Positions 8,932 through 17,204 of a stretch of 64,000 nt of DNA are shown piece by piece; the first letter of the stretch is position 1, and every line of letters begins with the position of its first letter. A program made the position numbers and the translations under genes. The notes below the pieces were generated by a model. The model was not told the origin of the DNA. It worked only from the letters and a program-made list of their open reading frames with translations, and ran no database searches. This stretch comes from Chloroflexota bacterium (GTDB lineage: Bacteria; Chloroflexota; UBA11872), in the NCBI GenBank assembly GCA_026706485.1, contig JAPOYR010000013.1:1-64000 (forward strand), read 5' to 3'.

Positions 8932-10314
8932 ATGCGTGCTGTCGTGAGTTCCATGACCAGACCGTTTCCGCGACGCCTCGTCCTCATTCTGCTGTTGGCA
9001 CTCGCCATCCCGCTGTTGATACCCAACGTGGCACGCGCCGCGGTGTCGGAAGAGGCGACCTTTGTCTTCAACACGTTTGCGTTCCTGATTTGGGGAGCCC
9101 TGGTGATGTTCATGTGCGCCGGCTTCACCATGCTGGAGTCCGGGTCGGTGCGCACCAAGAACGCCTCCATGATCTGCCTCAAGAACATCGGCATCTACTC
9201 CATCGCCGGCCTCGCGTACTTCATCATCGGCTACAACCTCATGTACGTGGATGTCGGCTCGGTGATCGGTTCGTTTAACTTCCTCTACGGACCGTCGAGC
9301 GCCGAGCTCGATCTGCTGGGCGGAGATGACGCCGCGCTCTCCAGCGTCGTCGCCAACGGCTACTCCTCGATGTCCGACTGGTTCTTCCAGATGGTCTTCG
9401 TGGCCACCGCCGCGTCAATCGTGTCGGGCGCGCTGGCCGAACGGGTCAAGATGTGGTCGTTCTTTCTGTTCACGCTCCTGCTCACGGCGTTCATCTACCC
9501 CATCGTCGGGGCATGGACCTGGGGCGGGGGCTGGCTGTCCGAGATGGGATTCCAGGACTTCGCCGGCTCGACCATCGTCCACAGTGTGGGCGGCTGGGCG
9601 GCTCTTGCCGGAATCCTGGTCGTCGGGCCGCGGCTGGGCAAGTTCCGCAAGGATGGCACCGCCCGACCCACGCCGCCGTCGAACATCCTGGTCGTCACGC
9701 TCGGCGTGTTTATCCTTTGGCTCGGATGGTTTGGATTCAACGGCGGCTCGCAGCTGGCCTTGGGTAGTGCCTTCGACGCGGTCGCCATGAGCCACGTGCT
9801 CGTCAACACCAACTTGGCGGCGGCGGCGGGCGTCGTGGCCGCCATCGCGATCTCACGCTCGATCATGGGGCGCACGGACCTCTTCGTCGGACTCAACGGC
9901 GCGATCGCGGGGCTGGTTTCGATTACCGCGGGCCCTGATATCGTGGATCACTACTGGGCCATCATCATCGGCGCCATTGGCGCGATTCTGTGCACTCTCG
10001 GGCTCAAGCTGCTAGAGAAGCTCAAGCTGGACGATGTGGTCGGGGCCGTTCCCGCCCACCTCTTCGCCGGCATTTGGGGAACCTTGGCCGCGGCAATTGC
10101 CGGTGGTGCCAGCTTCGGCGTGCAGGTCGTCGGCGTGCTGGCGGTTGGCGCCTTCGTGTTCGTGGTTTCTTACCTCGTGTGGCGCCTCATAGACCTGACG
10201 ATCAAGGTCCGCGTGTCGCGCCAAGTCGAGCAACTGGGCCAGGACGCCGGCGAGTTGGGAATCGAGGCCTACCCAGAATTCGTCCTCATGCCGGAGGAGT
10301 TCGACGAGGACTAG
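8932..10314 (+). CDS. amt: Ammonium transporter (Amt/MEP/Rh family)
   Basis: 460 residues with an N-terminal signal-like hydrophobic segment (about 15-36) and eleven further membrane helices. Family motifs include 'FMCAGFTMLESGSVRTKNA', 'FFQMVFVATAASIVSGALAE', 'FAGSTIVHSVGGWAALAG' (first pore His) and 'VPAHLFAGIWGTLA' (second pore His). The C-terminal cytoplasmic tail carries 'YPEFVLMPEEF', resembling the conserved Amt tail. The start may be 8932 or the ATG at 8953. No P-II (GlnK) gene accompanies it, although amt-glnK pairs are common. It lies inside the ATP-grasp/alpha-E/transglutaminase set and is followed at once by a strong GC hairpin. Confidence 0.95.
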   Translation: MRAVVSSMTRPFPRRLVLILLLALAIPLLIPNVARAAVSEEATFVFNTFAFLIWGALVMFMCAGFTMLESGSVRTKNASMICLKNIGIYSIAGLAYFIIGYNLMYVDVGSVIGSFNFLYGPSSAELDLLGGDDAALSSVVANGYSSMSDWFFQMVFVATAASIVSGALAERVKMWSFFLFTLLLTAFIYPIVGAWTWGGGWLSEMGFQDFAGSTIVHSVGGWAALAGILVVGPRLGKFRKDGTARPTPPSNILVVTLGVFILWLGWFGFNGGSQLALGSAFDAVAMSHVLVNTNLAAAAGVVAAIAISRSIMGRTDLFVGLNGAIAGLVSITAGPDIVDHYWAIIIGAIGAILCTLGLKLLEKLKLDDVVGAVPAHLFAGIWGTLAAAIAGGASFGVQVVGVLAVGAFVFVVSYLVWRLIDLTIKVRVSRQVEQLGQDAGELGIEAYPEFVLMPEEFDED

Positions 10315-10322
10315 CCCGGTTG

Positions 10323-10351
10323 GGCGCCCGTCGCACGCAGCGGCGGGCGCC
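10323..10351 (+). terminator. 12-bp GC hairpin just after amt
   Basis: The arms GGCGCCCGTCGC (10323-10334) and GCGGCGGGCGCC (10340-10351) pair over 12 positions with one G-U wobble and a five-base loop. It begins nine bases after the amt stop codon. No T-run follows, so it is either a weak or factor-assisted terminator, or a transcript-processing or stabilising stem between amt and the alpha-E gene. Confidence 0.5.
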
Positions 10352-10396
10352 GGCCGGCTGCGGTGACTTCATCGCGGCGAATTTGGTCTGAATCGC

Positions 10397-11365
10397 ATGT
10401 TGGTGCGCAGCGCTCAGGGTCTCTACTGGATGAGCCGCTACCTGGAGCGCGCCCGGCGACTCTGCCGGTTGCTGCAGCTGCAAACGGAGTCGCTGGTCGA
10501 CCGACCCACTCGAGAGATTCACTTCGGCTGGAGTCGGATCTATGCCAGCGTCAATCGTGATCCGCCGGCGGGGCGAATCGAGCTGCTCGGCAGCGACGAC
10601 TACACCCTGGCCGACTCCTACACCCTGGCCGGCGACTTGACCTTCGAGCGCTCCAATCCCGACTCGGTGTGGAGCTGTTTCGACCAGGGCCGGGAAAATG
10701 CCCGCCAGATTCGTCAATCCATCAGCACGCCGATGTGGACCCAGTTGAATCTGGCCTACCTGCGCCTGCAGCAGTTGGAGATGCCGGACATTTGGGCGGT
10801 CTCGCCCGAGAGCTTCTACGCCGACACGGTGGCGCAGATCGACACCTTCGTGGGCGTGGCCGCGGCCACGATGTACCGCGGCGAAGGCTGGCGCTTCATG
10901 GAGCTCGGTCGATTTGTGGAACGGGCGCAACTCCTTGCCGCACTGCTCTTGGCGCAGCTCGATGCCGGGCAGCATGTCGAAGAGGCCTCCGACGTGGACT
11001 GGACCGGCTTGCTGCGCCTCTGCCACGCGTTCGAGGTCTACAACCGCCGCTACAGCGTCGCCGTGCAGCCGCGCCAGGTGCTGGACCTGCTCGTCACTGA
11101 CCCGCGTCTGCCGGACTCGCTGGGCCGATCGATCGACCGTGCCGCGGAGGAAATCGCTGCGATCGGCCCGGGTCCCGACCCGGCGTCCAGCGGCGCGCTG
11201 CAGCGCCTGGCCGGTCGAATCGGCGGCGTGATCCACTACCAGTGGCCCGACCATGACGACTGCCGGGCGCTCCTAGAGCAGGTGCGTACGCACTGCTACG
11301 AGCTTCACGATCGGGTGACGGCGGCGTATTTCGACTATGAGATCGAAGACGCTCCCTCGAACTGA
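10397..11365 (+). CDS. Alpha-E domain protein (DUF403)
   Basis: 322 residues, almost entirely helical, opening with the family signature 'MLVRSAQGLYWMSRYLERA' and containing 'SVWSCFDQGRENARQIRQ' and 'GEGWRFMELGRFVERAQLL'. Alpha-E proteins consistently accompany circularly permuted ATP-grasp ligases and transglutaminase-like proteins, and are thought to be structural or catalytic partners in peptide-bond chemistry. The biochemical role is not established. Here it sits 82 nt after the amt stop and immediately before the transglutaminase gene (4-nt gap), so the last two are clearly one operon. Confidence 0.92.
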   Translation: MLVRSAQGLYWMSRYLERARRLCRLLQLQTESLVDRPTREIHFGWSRIYASVNRDPPAGRIELLGSDDYTLADSYTLAGDLTFERSNPDSVWSCFDQGRENARQIRQSISTPMWTQLNLAYLRLQQLEMPDIWAVSPESFYADTVAQIDTFVGVAAATMYRGEGWRFMELGRFVERAQLLAALLLAQLDAGQHVEEASDVDWTGLLRLCHAFEVYNRRYSVAVQPRQVLDLLVTDPRLPDSLGRSIDRAAEEIAAIGPGPDPASSGALQRLAGRIGGVIHYQWPDHDDCRALLEQVRTHCYELHDRVTAAYFDYEIEDAPSN

Positions 11366-11369
11366 TCCG

Positions 11370-12242
11370 ATGGCTGGCCCGGCCGCCTACGACATCGAGC
11401 ACGTCACTCGCTACCGCTACTCCTCGCCCGTCAGCGGATGCGTGATGTCGCTGTGCCTCGAGCCACGGCAGGACGCCGGCCAGCGCCTGCTGCGCTTCGA
11501 CATCGAAACCGACCCCCCGGCCCCCATGAACGCCGAGGCGGACAGCTTCGGCAACACCAAGCGCGTGCTCAACGTCCACCGGGAGCACCGCGCCCTCGCG
11601 ATCACTGCCCGTGCCACGGTTGAACAGACGCCGGCGCCCCCGCTTCCGGAATCGCTTGGTGCGGACGCCTGGGAGGAGATTGGTGGGTGGCAGGACTCCT
11701 TCACGCTCTGGGACTTCACCCGGCCCAGCGTGCTGACCCGGCCCTCGCCGGCCCTCTCGGCCTTCACGGATCGACTCGGCATTGAACCGGCGGAGGATCC
11801 GCTCCACGCCGTGCAACGGCTGTCGAATCTGCTCTACCGAAACCTTGACTACGTGCCGGGAAGCACGACGGCGATATCGCCGGTCGACCACATCCTGGAA
11901 ACGAGCCGCGGCGTCTGCCAGGACTACGCCCATGCCATGATCGCCATCGCGCGTTCCTGGGGCGTGCCGACGCGGTACGTGTCCGGCTATCTTCATATCG
12001 ACGATCCCGACGGGGGCGACGCGCCGCAGTCAGCGAGCCATGCCTGGGTCGAGTGTCTGCTGCCCAAGCTTGGGTGGGTGGGCTTTGACGCCACCAACGA
12101 CCGCCCGGCCGGTCTTGGGCATATCCGGCTGGCGGTCGGACGCGACTATCGCGACGTGGCACCGACGAGCGGCATCTTTCGCGGCGGCGGCGAGAGCCAC
12201 ATCGAGGTCGAGGTGCAAGTCCGGCCCCGCGGAGCCGGATGA
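11370..12242 (+). CDS. Transglutaminase-like cysteine protease-fold protein
   Basis: 290 residues. The N-terminal beta domain ('YDIEHVTRYRYSSPVSG') is typical of bacterial transglutaminase N-terminal regions. The catalytic core shows Cys183 in 'SRGVCQDYAHAM', His224 in 'SASHAWVECLL' and Asp240 in 'GFDATND', so the triad is intact. Such proteins may cleave or form amide bonds and belong to the ATP-grasp/alpha-E gene set. The start is uncertain. ATG 11370 lies four bases after the alpha-E stop, while ATG 11337 would overlap the alpha-E gene by 29 nt and add 11 residues. No signal peptide is visible, which favours a cytoplasmic role. Confidence 0.92.
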   Translation: MAGPAAYDIEHVTRYRYSSPVSGCVMSLCLEPRQDAGQRLLRFDIETDPPAPMNAEADSFGNTKRVLNVHREHRALAITARATVEQTPAPPLPESLGADAWEEIGGWQDSFTLWDFTRPSVLTRPSPALSAFTDRLGIEPAEDPLHAVQRLSNLLYRNLDYVPGSTTAISPVDHILETSRGVCQDYAHAMIAIARSWGVPTRYVSGYLHIDDPDGGDAPQSASHAWVECLLPKLGWVGFDATNDRPAGLGHIRLAVGRDYRDVAPTSGIFRGGGESHIEVEVQVRPRGAG

Positions 12243-12296
12243 CGAGCGCCGCGCGCTCATCCCCGGGCAAACAGCCCTCGATTCGTAGAATTGGAC

Positions 12297-14522
12297 ATGC
12301 AGCGGCCGCCGCACCCCGACGAGCGTTCAGACCCCAACGAGCCGTCGACTGACGGACTGAATCCGCAGCAGCGGACGGCGGTGGAGCACCTGGTCGGCCC
12401 GCTGCTCGTCTTTGCCGGCGCCGGCACCGGCAAGACGCGCGTCATCACGCATCGCGTGGCCAAGCTCATCACGCACGGCGTGGCCCCCTGGCACATCCTG
12501 GCGGTCACGTTCACCAACAAGGCGGCCAACGAGATGCGTGAACGCATCATCGACCTGGTTGGGGTCTCGGCGGGCGGCGTCAACGTCGGGACCTTTCACG
12601 GCCAGTGCCTGCGGATTTTGCGCCGAGACTTTCACCGCATCGGGTGGGAGTCGGATTTCTCGATCTACGACGCGACCGATCAGCTTCGGGCCGTCAAGCA
12701 GGCCATGACGGACCTGGGCATGCCGCTGAACACCATCAGCCCGCAGGCCGTGCGAAACGAGATCTCCCGCGCCAAGGACGAGCTGGCAACGCCGCACGAA
12801 TACGCGGAGCGCGCCGACGGGTTCTTTCAGGAAACGACCGCCAGCATCTATCACCGCTACCAGCGCATCCTGCGGAACGCGCAGGCGGTCGACTTCGGCG
12901 ACATGATTGCCTACGCGGTCCGGATACTGCGCGAGTCGCCGGATGCGCGAACCGCCTACCACGACCGCTTCCGCTTCATCCTGGTTGACGAATACCAGGA
13001 CACGAACCGCGCCCAGTACTACTTCGTTCGTGAGCTGGCCGCCGGTCACGGCAATGTGTGCGTGGTCGGCGACGACGACCAGAGCATCTACTCGTGGCGG
13101 GGCGCCGACATTCGCAACATCCTGGAATTCGAGCAGCAGTTTCCGGCGGCGTCGGTGGTTCGGCTGGAGCGCAACTATCGCTCGACGAAGCGAATTCTCG
13201 CGGCGGCGAACCAGGTGATCTCGAAGCTCGCCACGCGCGCGCCGAAGACGCTGTGGACCGATCGGGACGACGGCGACGCGTTGGGCGTCATCGAGGCCCT
13301 TGACGAGGACGACGAGGCGCAGCAGGTCCTGGAGGTCGTGCGCAAGCTGACCACGAATCACCAGGTGGCCCGGCGCGATATCGCCATCATGTACCGCACG
13401 AACGCGCAGTCCCGGGCCTTCGAGGAGCTCTTCGTGCGCCTGGGCGTGCCCTACCAGCTGGTCGGCGCGACGGAGTTCTACAGCCGCAAGGAAGTTCGCG
13501 ACGTGTTGGCGTACCTGCGCGCGGTGGCCAATCCGCGCGACCTGCTGAGCTTCGAGCGCATCGCCAATGTGCCTCGACGCGGGATCGGCGCCACCACGCT
13601 GAAGACTCTCCGCGCGTGGTCCGAGCAGACGGGTCTGGCGCCCGGCGAGCTGGTGCGCTGGCTCGCGCAGCAGGCCGACGCGCCCGATGCCGTGCAAGCG
13701 GAGGCGCCGCTGCGCGGCCGGGCCCGCCGCGCGCTGACGGAACTGGGTCGCGTCATGCGGAAGCTCGATGCGCTCGCATCCGAGCTTCCGGTGGGTAGCC
13801 TCATCAACGCGGTGGTGCAAGAAACCGGCTACGACGACGTGCTGGACAACGACCCGGACCGCCCGGAAGAGCGTTGGGAGAACGTAGTCGAACTGGCGGC
13901 GGCCGCCGGCAAATATGACGAGTTTCAGCCCCGCGAAGGCTTGCAGCGCTTCCTCTACGAAGCAGCGCTCGTCTCCGAGGTCGACAACCTGGCCGAGCAA
14001 TCCGAGGCCATCACCATGCTTACCTATCACGCCGCGAAGGGATTGGAGTTTGGCGTGGTGTTCATGACGGGTATGGAGGAGGAGCTATTTCCTCACATCA
14101 GGTCCCAGGACGACCCGGACCAGATGGAGGAAGAGCGGCGTCTCGCCTATGTCGGCATCACCCGGGCGCAGGACCGCCTCTTCATGTCCTATGCGCGGTT
14201 TCGGTCGGGGTGGGGGACGCCGGTGCGCTTTCCTTCGCGCTTTCTGAACGACATTCCGCAGGAGCATTTGGTGTATGAGCGCCGCCTGAACGAGCAGCCG
14301 GGCATTCCGTCCGCCGGACTGGTGACCTCGCAGGCCGAGCCGCAGGCGCCGACGGAGCGCACGTTCCGGGACGGCCAGAAGGTGCGGCATCGCGTGTTTG
14401 GCGACGGCCTGGTCGTGGCCGGCAAGGTCACGCGCTTTGACGAAGAGGTGACGGTCATGTTCGAAACCGAAGGCCTCAAGCACCTGGCGGTCAACATGGC
14501 CAACCTGGAGGCCCTCAACTGA
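12297..14522 (+). CDS. UvrD/PcrA-type superfamily 1 DNA helicase
   Basis: 741 residues, the usual size for PcrA/UvrD. Motif Q/I is 'LNPQQRTAVEHL' and 'AGAGTGKTRV', motif Ia is 'TFTNKAANEMRERI', motif II is 'LVDEYQDTN', motif III is 'DDDQSIYSWRGAD', motif IV is 'RLERNYRS', motif V is 'LTYHAAKGLEF' and motif VI is 'EERRLAYVGITRAQ'. The C-terminal extension ends in a Tudor-like 'GQKVRHRVFGDGLV' stretch as in PcrA. These 3'-5' helicases act in excision repair and replication restart. ATG 12297 is preferred over a TTG two codons upstream. Its stop overlaps the proposed start of the HAD phosphatase, which is followed closely by a DNA ligase gene. Confidence 0.96.
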   Translation: MQRPPHPDERSDPNEPSTDGLNPQQRTAVEHLVGPLLVFAGAGTGKTRVITHRVAKLITHGVAPWHILAVTFTNKAANEMRERIIDLVGVSAGGVNVGTFHGQCLRILRRDFHRIGWESDFSIYDATDQLRAVKQAMTDLGMPLNTISPQAVRNEISRAKDELATPHEYAERADGFFQETTASIYHRYQRILRNAQAVDFGDMIAYAVRILRESPDARTAYHDRFRFILVDEYQDTNRAQYYFVRELAAGHGNVCVVGDDDQSIYSWRGADIRNILEFEQQFPAASVVRLERNYRSTKRILAAANQVISKLATRAPKTLWTDRDDGDALGVIEALDEDDEAQQVLEVVRKLTTNHQVARRDIAIMYRTNAQSRAFEELFVRLGVPYQLVGATEFYSRKEVRDVLAYLRAVANPRDLLSFERIANVPRRGIGATTLKTLRAWSEQTGLAPGELVRWLAQQADAPDAVQAEAPLRGRARRALTELGRVMRKLDALASELPVGSLINAVVQETGYDDVLDNDPDRPEERWENVVELAAAAGKYDEFQPREGLQRFLYEAALVSEVDNLAEQSEAITMLTYHAAKGLEFGVVFMTGMEEELFPHIRSQDDPDQMEEERRLAYVGITRAQDRLFMSYARFRSGWGTPVRFPSRFLNDIPQEHLVYERRLNEQPGIPSAGLVTSQAEPQAPTERTFRDGQKVRHRVFGDGLVVAGKVTRFDEEVTVMFETEGLKHLAVNMANLEALN

Positions 14523-15193
14523 GCAGCGCGTTTGCCGGGTGGACCTTCATCTTCGACTTCGACGGCACGGTGAGCCCGGCGGACATGGGCCACGTCATCT
14601 TCGATGCGCTGGCAACCCCGGAGTGGAGGGTCATCGACGACCGTTGGATCCGGCGCGAGATTCCCACCAGCGTGCGGGCCCGCGCCCAGTTCGATCTGGT
14701 GGATCCCGACCTCAGGGCCATGCACCGGCTCATCGACCGGCAGGCGGTCGATCCCGCCTTTCCGGCGTTGGCGCGCGGCCTTCAGAGTGACGGCGCCGAA
14801 GTGCAAATCGCGAGCGACGGTTTCGGCTTCTATATCAGCCGAATGCTTGCGGCAGCCGGTCTGGCCGATCTGCCGGTGGACTCGAATCGTCTCGAGGTGC
14901 GCCGCGGCGCCATCGTGCTCGAGTTTCCCTACGAGCAGGACGGCTGCGGGCACTGCGGCATGTGCAAGGCCCTGCCGGTGCGGCGGGCAAAGGCGCGCGG
15001 GCGTCGTGCGGTGTATGTGGGAGACGGCTACTCGGACCGTTGTGCGGTGACCGAGGCCGACGTGGTCTTCGCCAAGGATAGCCTCGCGGCTCATTGCCGG
15101 GCCGAGGGCATTCCTTACCATGCCTTCGCCAGTCTTGCCGACGTTCAGGCCTGGGTGTCACACCGAACGCAGGTCGGCGAGAGCCGCCGCTGA
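14519..15193 (+). CDS. HAD-IB phosphatase (MtnX/phosphoserine phosphatase-like) with a probable CTG start
   Basis: 224 residues. HAD motif I 'FIFDFDGTVSPAD' has nucleophile Asp13 and acid/base Asp15, motif II is 'VQIASDGFG', motif III lies in 'CGHCGMCKALPV' and motif IV is 'VYVGDGYSDR'. The Cys-rich 'CGxCxxCK' segment resembles MtnX. The first ATG or GTG in frame (GTG 14570) lies after motif I and would remove both catalytic aspartates. A CTG at 14519 restores them. It overlaps the helicase stop (CTGA) and follows GGAGG at 14507-14511 with a seven-base gap. I therefore place the start at CTG. Position between helicase and ligase genes makes DNA-end dephosphorylation a possibility, but only as inference. 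Confidence 0.82.
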   Translation: MSSAFAGWTFIFDFDGTVSPADMGHVIFDALATPEWRVIDDRWIRREIPTSVRARAQFDLVDPDLRAMHRLIDRQAVDPAFPALARGLQSDGAEVQIASDGFGFYISRMLAAAGLADLPVDSNRLEVRRGAIVLEFPYEQDGCGHCGMCKALPVRRAKARGRRAVYVGDGYSDRCAVTEADVVFAKDSLAAHCRAEGIPYHAFASLADVQAWVSHRTQVGESRR

Positions 15194-15194
15194 C

Positions 15195-16925
15195 ATGACC
15201 TTCCGCGAGCTTGCCGTCATCTTCGAGCGCCTGGATGAGATCAGCGCGCGCAACGCCATGATCGACATCCTGGCGGAGGTTTACGGCACTGTTGGGCCGG
15301 ATGAAGCGGCCCAGGTGACCTATCTGATTCAAGGCCGCCTGGTGCCGAAGTTCGTCGATCTCGAATTCGGCGTCGCCGGACGCCTCATGATCGAGGCGCT
15401 GGCGCAGGCGTTCGACCGGGACCACGCGGAGGTCGAGTCCGTGTCGCGAGAGACGGGCGATCTCGGCACGGCGGCGGAGCGGCTGACGAGCCACGAGGGC
15501 GGCGACCTTTCGGTGGGCGAGGTATTCGCTCGGCTGCGCGAAGTGGCCGAGGCCGAGGGACCGGGATCCCAGGAGCGCAAGGTGCAGGGCATCGCCGCCA
15601 TCCTCCAGGAGCTGGACGCGCGCTCGAATCGCTACCTGCCGCGGATTCCGCTGGGTCGCCTGCGACTTGGAGTGGGCGATCCCACGGTGATGGACGCGCT
15701 CTCAGTGGCCAAGGTGGGTGACAAATCCGAGCGCAAGGTGATCGAGCGCGCCTACAACCTGACCAGCGACCTGGGATTGGTCGCCCACGACTACGTCGCC
15801 GAAGGTCGCGCCGCCATGGAAGCGGTTGACGTGCGCGTGGGCTATCCCGTGCGCATGGCCCAGGCCGAGCGTCTCTCCAGCGGCGCCGAAATCGTCGAGA
15901 AGATCGGGCGCGCGGCGGTGGAGGCCAAGTACGACGGCTTTCGGGTGCAGATTCACCGCGACGGGACCACAGTCAGCATCTACAGCCGCAACCTGGAGGA
16001 CATGACGGGTATGTTTCCCGAGGTCACGGAATCCGTGCTGGCGCAGGTGCGCGCCGACCAGGCGATCTTCGAGGGCGAAGCGATGGGCGTGGACCCGGAC
16101 AGCGGAGAGTTTCTGCCGTTCCAGGTCACCGTGTCACGCAAGCGCAAGCACGGAATCGAAGAAGCGGCGGCCACCATGCCCCTCACCGTGCAGGCGTTCG
16201 ACGTGCTCTACGACGGCGAAGACGTGACCACGCTCCCATTCAACGAGCGCCGCCAGCGGCTGCAAGCGCTGATCGCACCCGGCGACGGCATCGTGGTGTC
16301 GGACGTGCTCGAAACCGAGGATCCGGAAGCCATCGATCGATTCTTCGGCGCGCAGGTGGACGCGGGCCTCGAAGGCGTGCTCGCCAAGCGGCTGGACGCG
16401 CCCTACGAGGCGGGCAAGCGCAACTTCAATTGGATCAAGCTCAAGCGCAGCTACTCGGCGGCGCTCAACGACACGCTCGACTGCGTGCTGATCGGCTACT
16501 GGCGCGGTCGCGGCAAGCGCGCCGCCTGGGGCATCGGGGCGCTGCTAAGCGCGGTGTGGGATCCGGAAAGCGAGACCTTCAAGACCATCGCGCGCATCGG
16601 CACCGGATACTCGGACGAGGAATGGGTCCGCATTCGCGAGATGCTGGACGCGCACGCGGTGCCCGAGCAACCGGCATCCGTGGACTCACACGTGACGCCG
16701 GACGTGTGGAGCACGCCCACCCATGTGGTCGAGGTGCTGGCCGACGAAATCACCCTGAGCCCCACCCACACCGCCGGTCGCAGCGAGACCCAGCAGGGCA
16801 TGGCGCTGCGCTTCCCGCGCGTGCTGAACTTCGTGCGCGAGGACAAGGACCCCACCGACGCCACCACGGTTGCCGAAGCCAGGGCCATGTTCGAGCAGCA
16901 GACGGGCAAGGCCGGCGGAGGCTGA
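15195..16925 (+). CDS. ATP-dependent DNA ligase (archaeal / LigB type)
   Basis: 576 residues. An N-terminal helical DNA-binding domain ('TFRELAVIFERLDEIS') is followed by the adenylation domain with nucleophile Lys245 in 'EAKYDGFRVQIHR'. Further nucleotidyltransferase motifs are 'DQAIFEGEAMGVD' (III), 'LEGVLAKRL' (IV) and 'NFNWIKLKRSY' (V). An OB fold lies at the C-terminus. The length and N-terminal domain match archaeal replicative-type ligases and mycobacterial LigB rather than NHEJ LigD. ATG 15195 lies one base after the phosphatase stop. An upstream GTG-type extension would overlap that gene. Bacteria normally also have NAD-dependent LigA, which is not in this window. Confidence 0.95.
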   Translation: MTFRELAVIFERLDEISARNAMIDILAEVYGTVGPDEAAQVTYLIQGRLVPKFVDLEFGVAGRLMIEALAQAFDRDHAEVESVSRETGDLGTAAERLTSHEGGDLSVGEVFARLREVAEAEGPGSQERKVQGIAAILQELDARSNRYLPRIPLGRLRLGVGDPTVMDALSVAKVGDKSERKVIERAYNLTSDLGLVAHDYVAEGRAAMEAVDVRVGYPVRMAQAERLSSGAEIVEKIGRAAVEAKYDGFRVQIHRDGTTVSIYSRNLEDMTGMFPEVTESVLAQVRADQAIFEGEAMGVDPDSGEFLPFQVTVSRKRKHGIEEAAATMPLTVQAFDVLYDGEDVTTLPFNERRQRLQALIAPGDGIVVSDVLETEDPEAIDRFFGAQVDAGLEGVLAKRLDAPYEAGKRNFNWIKLKRSYSAALNDTLDCVLIGYWRGRGKRAAWGIGALLSAVWDPESETFKTIARIGTGYSDEEWVRIREMLDAHAVPEQPASVDSHVTPDVWSTPTHVVEVLADEITLSPTHTAGRSETQQGMALRFPRVLNFVREDKDPTDATTVAEARAMFEQQTGKAGGG

Positions 16926-16969
16926 GGTCGTTTCGCCGCCCAAGTCCGTACGCCGTGAGACACCGGAAA

Positions 16970-17052
16970 TGTCATTCCGAACGCAGTGAGGAATCTAAGG
17001 ACGTTGTGCCTTCTCCCTGCTCCCTAGATTTCTCGCTTCGCTCGAAATGACA
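16970..17052. repeat. 83-bp palindromic dispersed repeat, copy 1
   Basis: Imperfect inverted arms of 28 nt lie at 16970-16997 (TGTCATTCCGAACGCAGTGA...) and 17025-17052 (...TCGCTTCGCTCGAAATGACA), separated by 27 nt. A second copy with the same arms and a related centre occurs at 45075-45158. This one is between the convergent ligase and VOC genes, and could fold into a long hairpin serving as a two-way terminator. No transposase is nearby. Confidence 0.85.
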
Positions 17053-17114
17053 AGAGAGAGGCGCGAGTGCTCGGCGCCCGGTGGCCCGCGCTGCGTGCAG
17101 CGTGGGACCGGCCG

Positions 17115-17176
17115 CCGTTCGTGGTGAGCCTGTCGAACCATGGACGGCGCCCTTCGACTGCGCTCAGGGCGAACGG
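17115..17176. repeat. Second palindromic repeat type
   Basis: The left arm at 17115-17139 (CCGTTCGTGGTGAGCCTGTC...) and the right arm at 17150-17176 (...TGCGCTCAGGGCGAACGG) are imperfect reverse complements around a 10-nt centre. The sequence type resembles intergenic palindromes common in high-GC environmental bacteria. It sits 60 nt after the first repeat in the same convergent gap; nothing else is seen in 16926-17204. Confidence 0.7.
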
Positions 17177-17204
17177 AGCCTAGTTGTGCCCGATGGCCCG
17201 CCGC

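Noticed and set aside
12327-14030. A 567-codon open frame antisense to the helicase gene
   Set aside because: It is Arg/Val/His-rich and lies wholly opposite a gene with all helicase motifs. High GC content produces such long antisense frames.
14570-15193. GTG 14570 as the start of the HAD phosphatase
   Set aside because: It would delete the catalytic Asp residues of motif I; CTG 14519 with GGAGG is better supported.
14519-15193. Calling the HAD protein a methionine-salvage MtnX enzyme
   Set aside because: The Cys-rich motif is similar, but no other salvage gene is present and the neighbours are DNA-repair genes.
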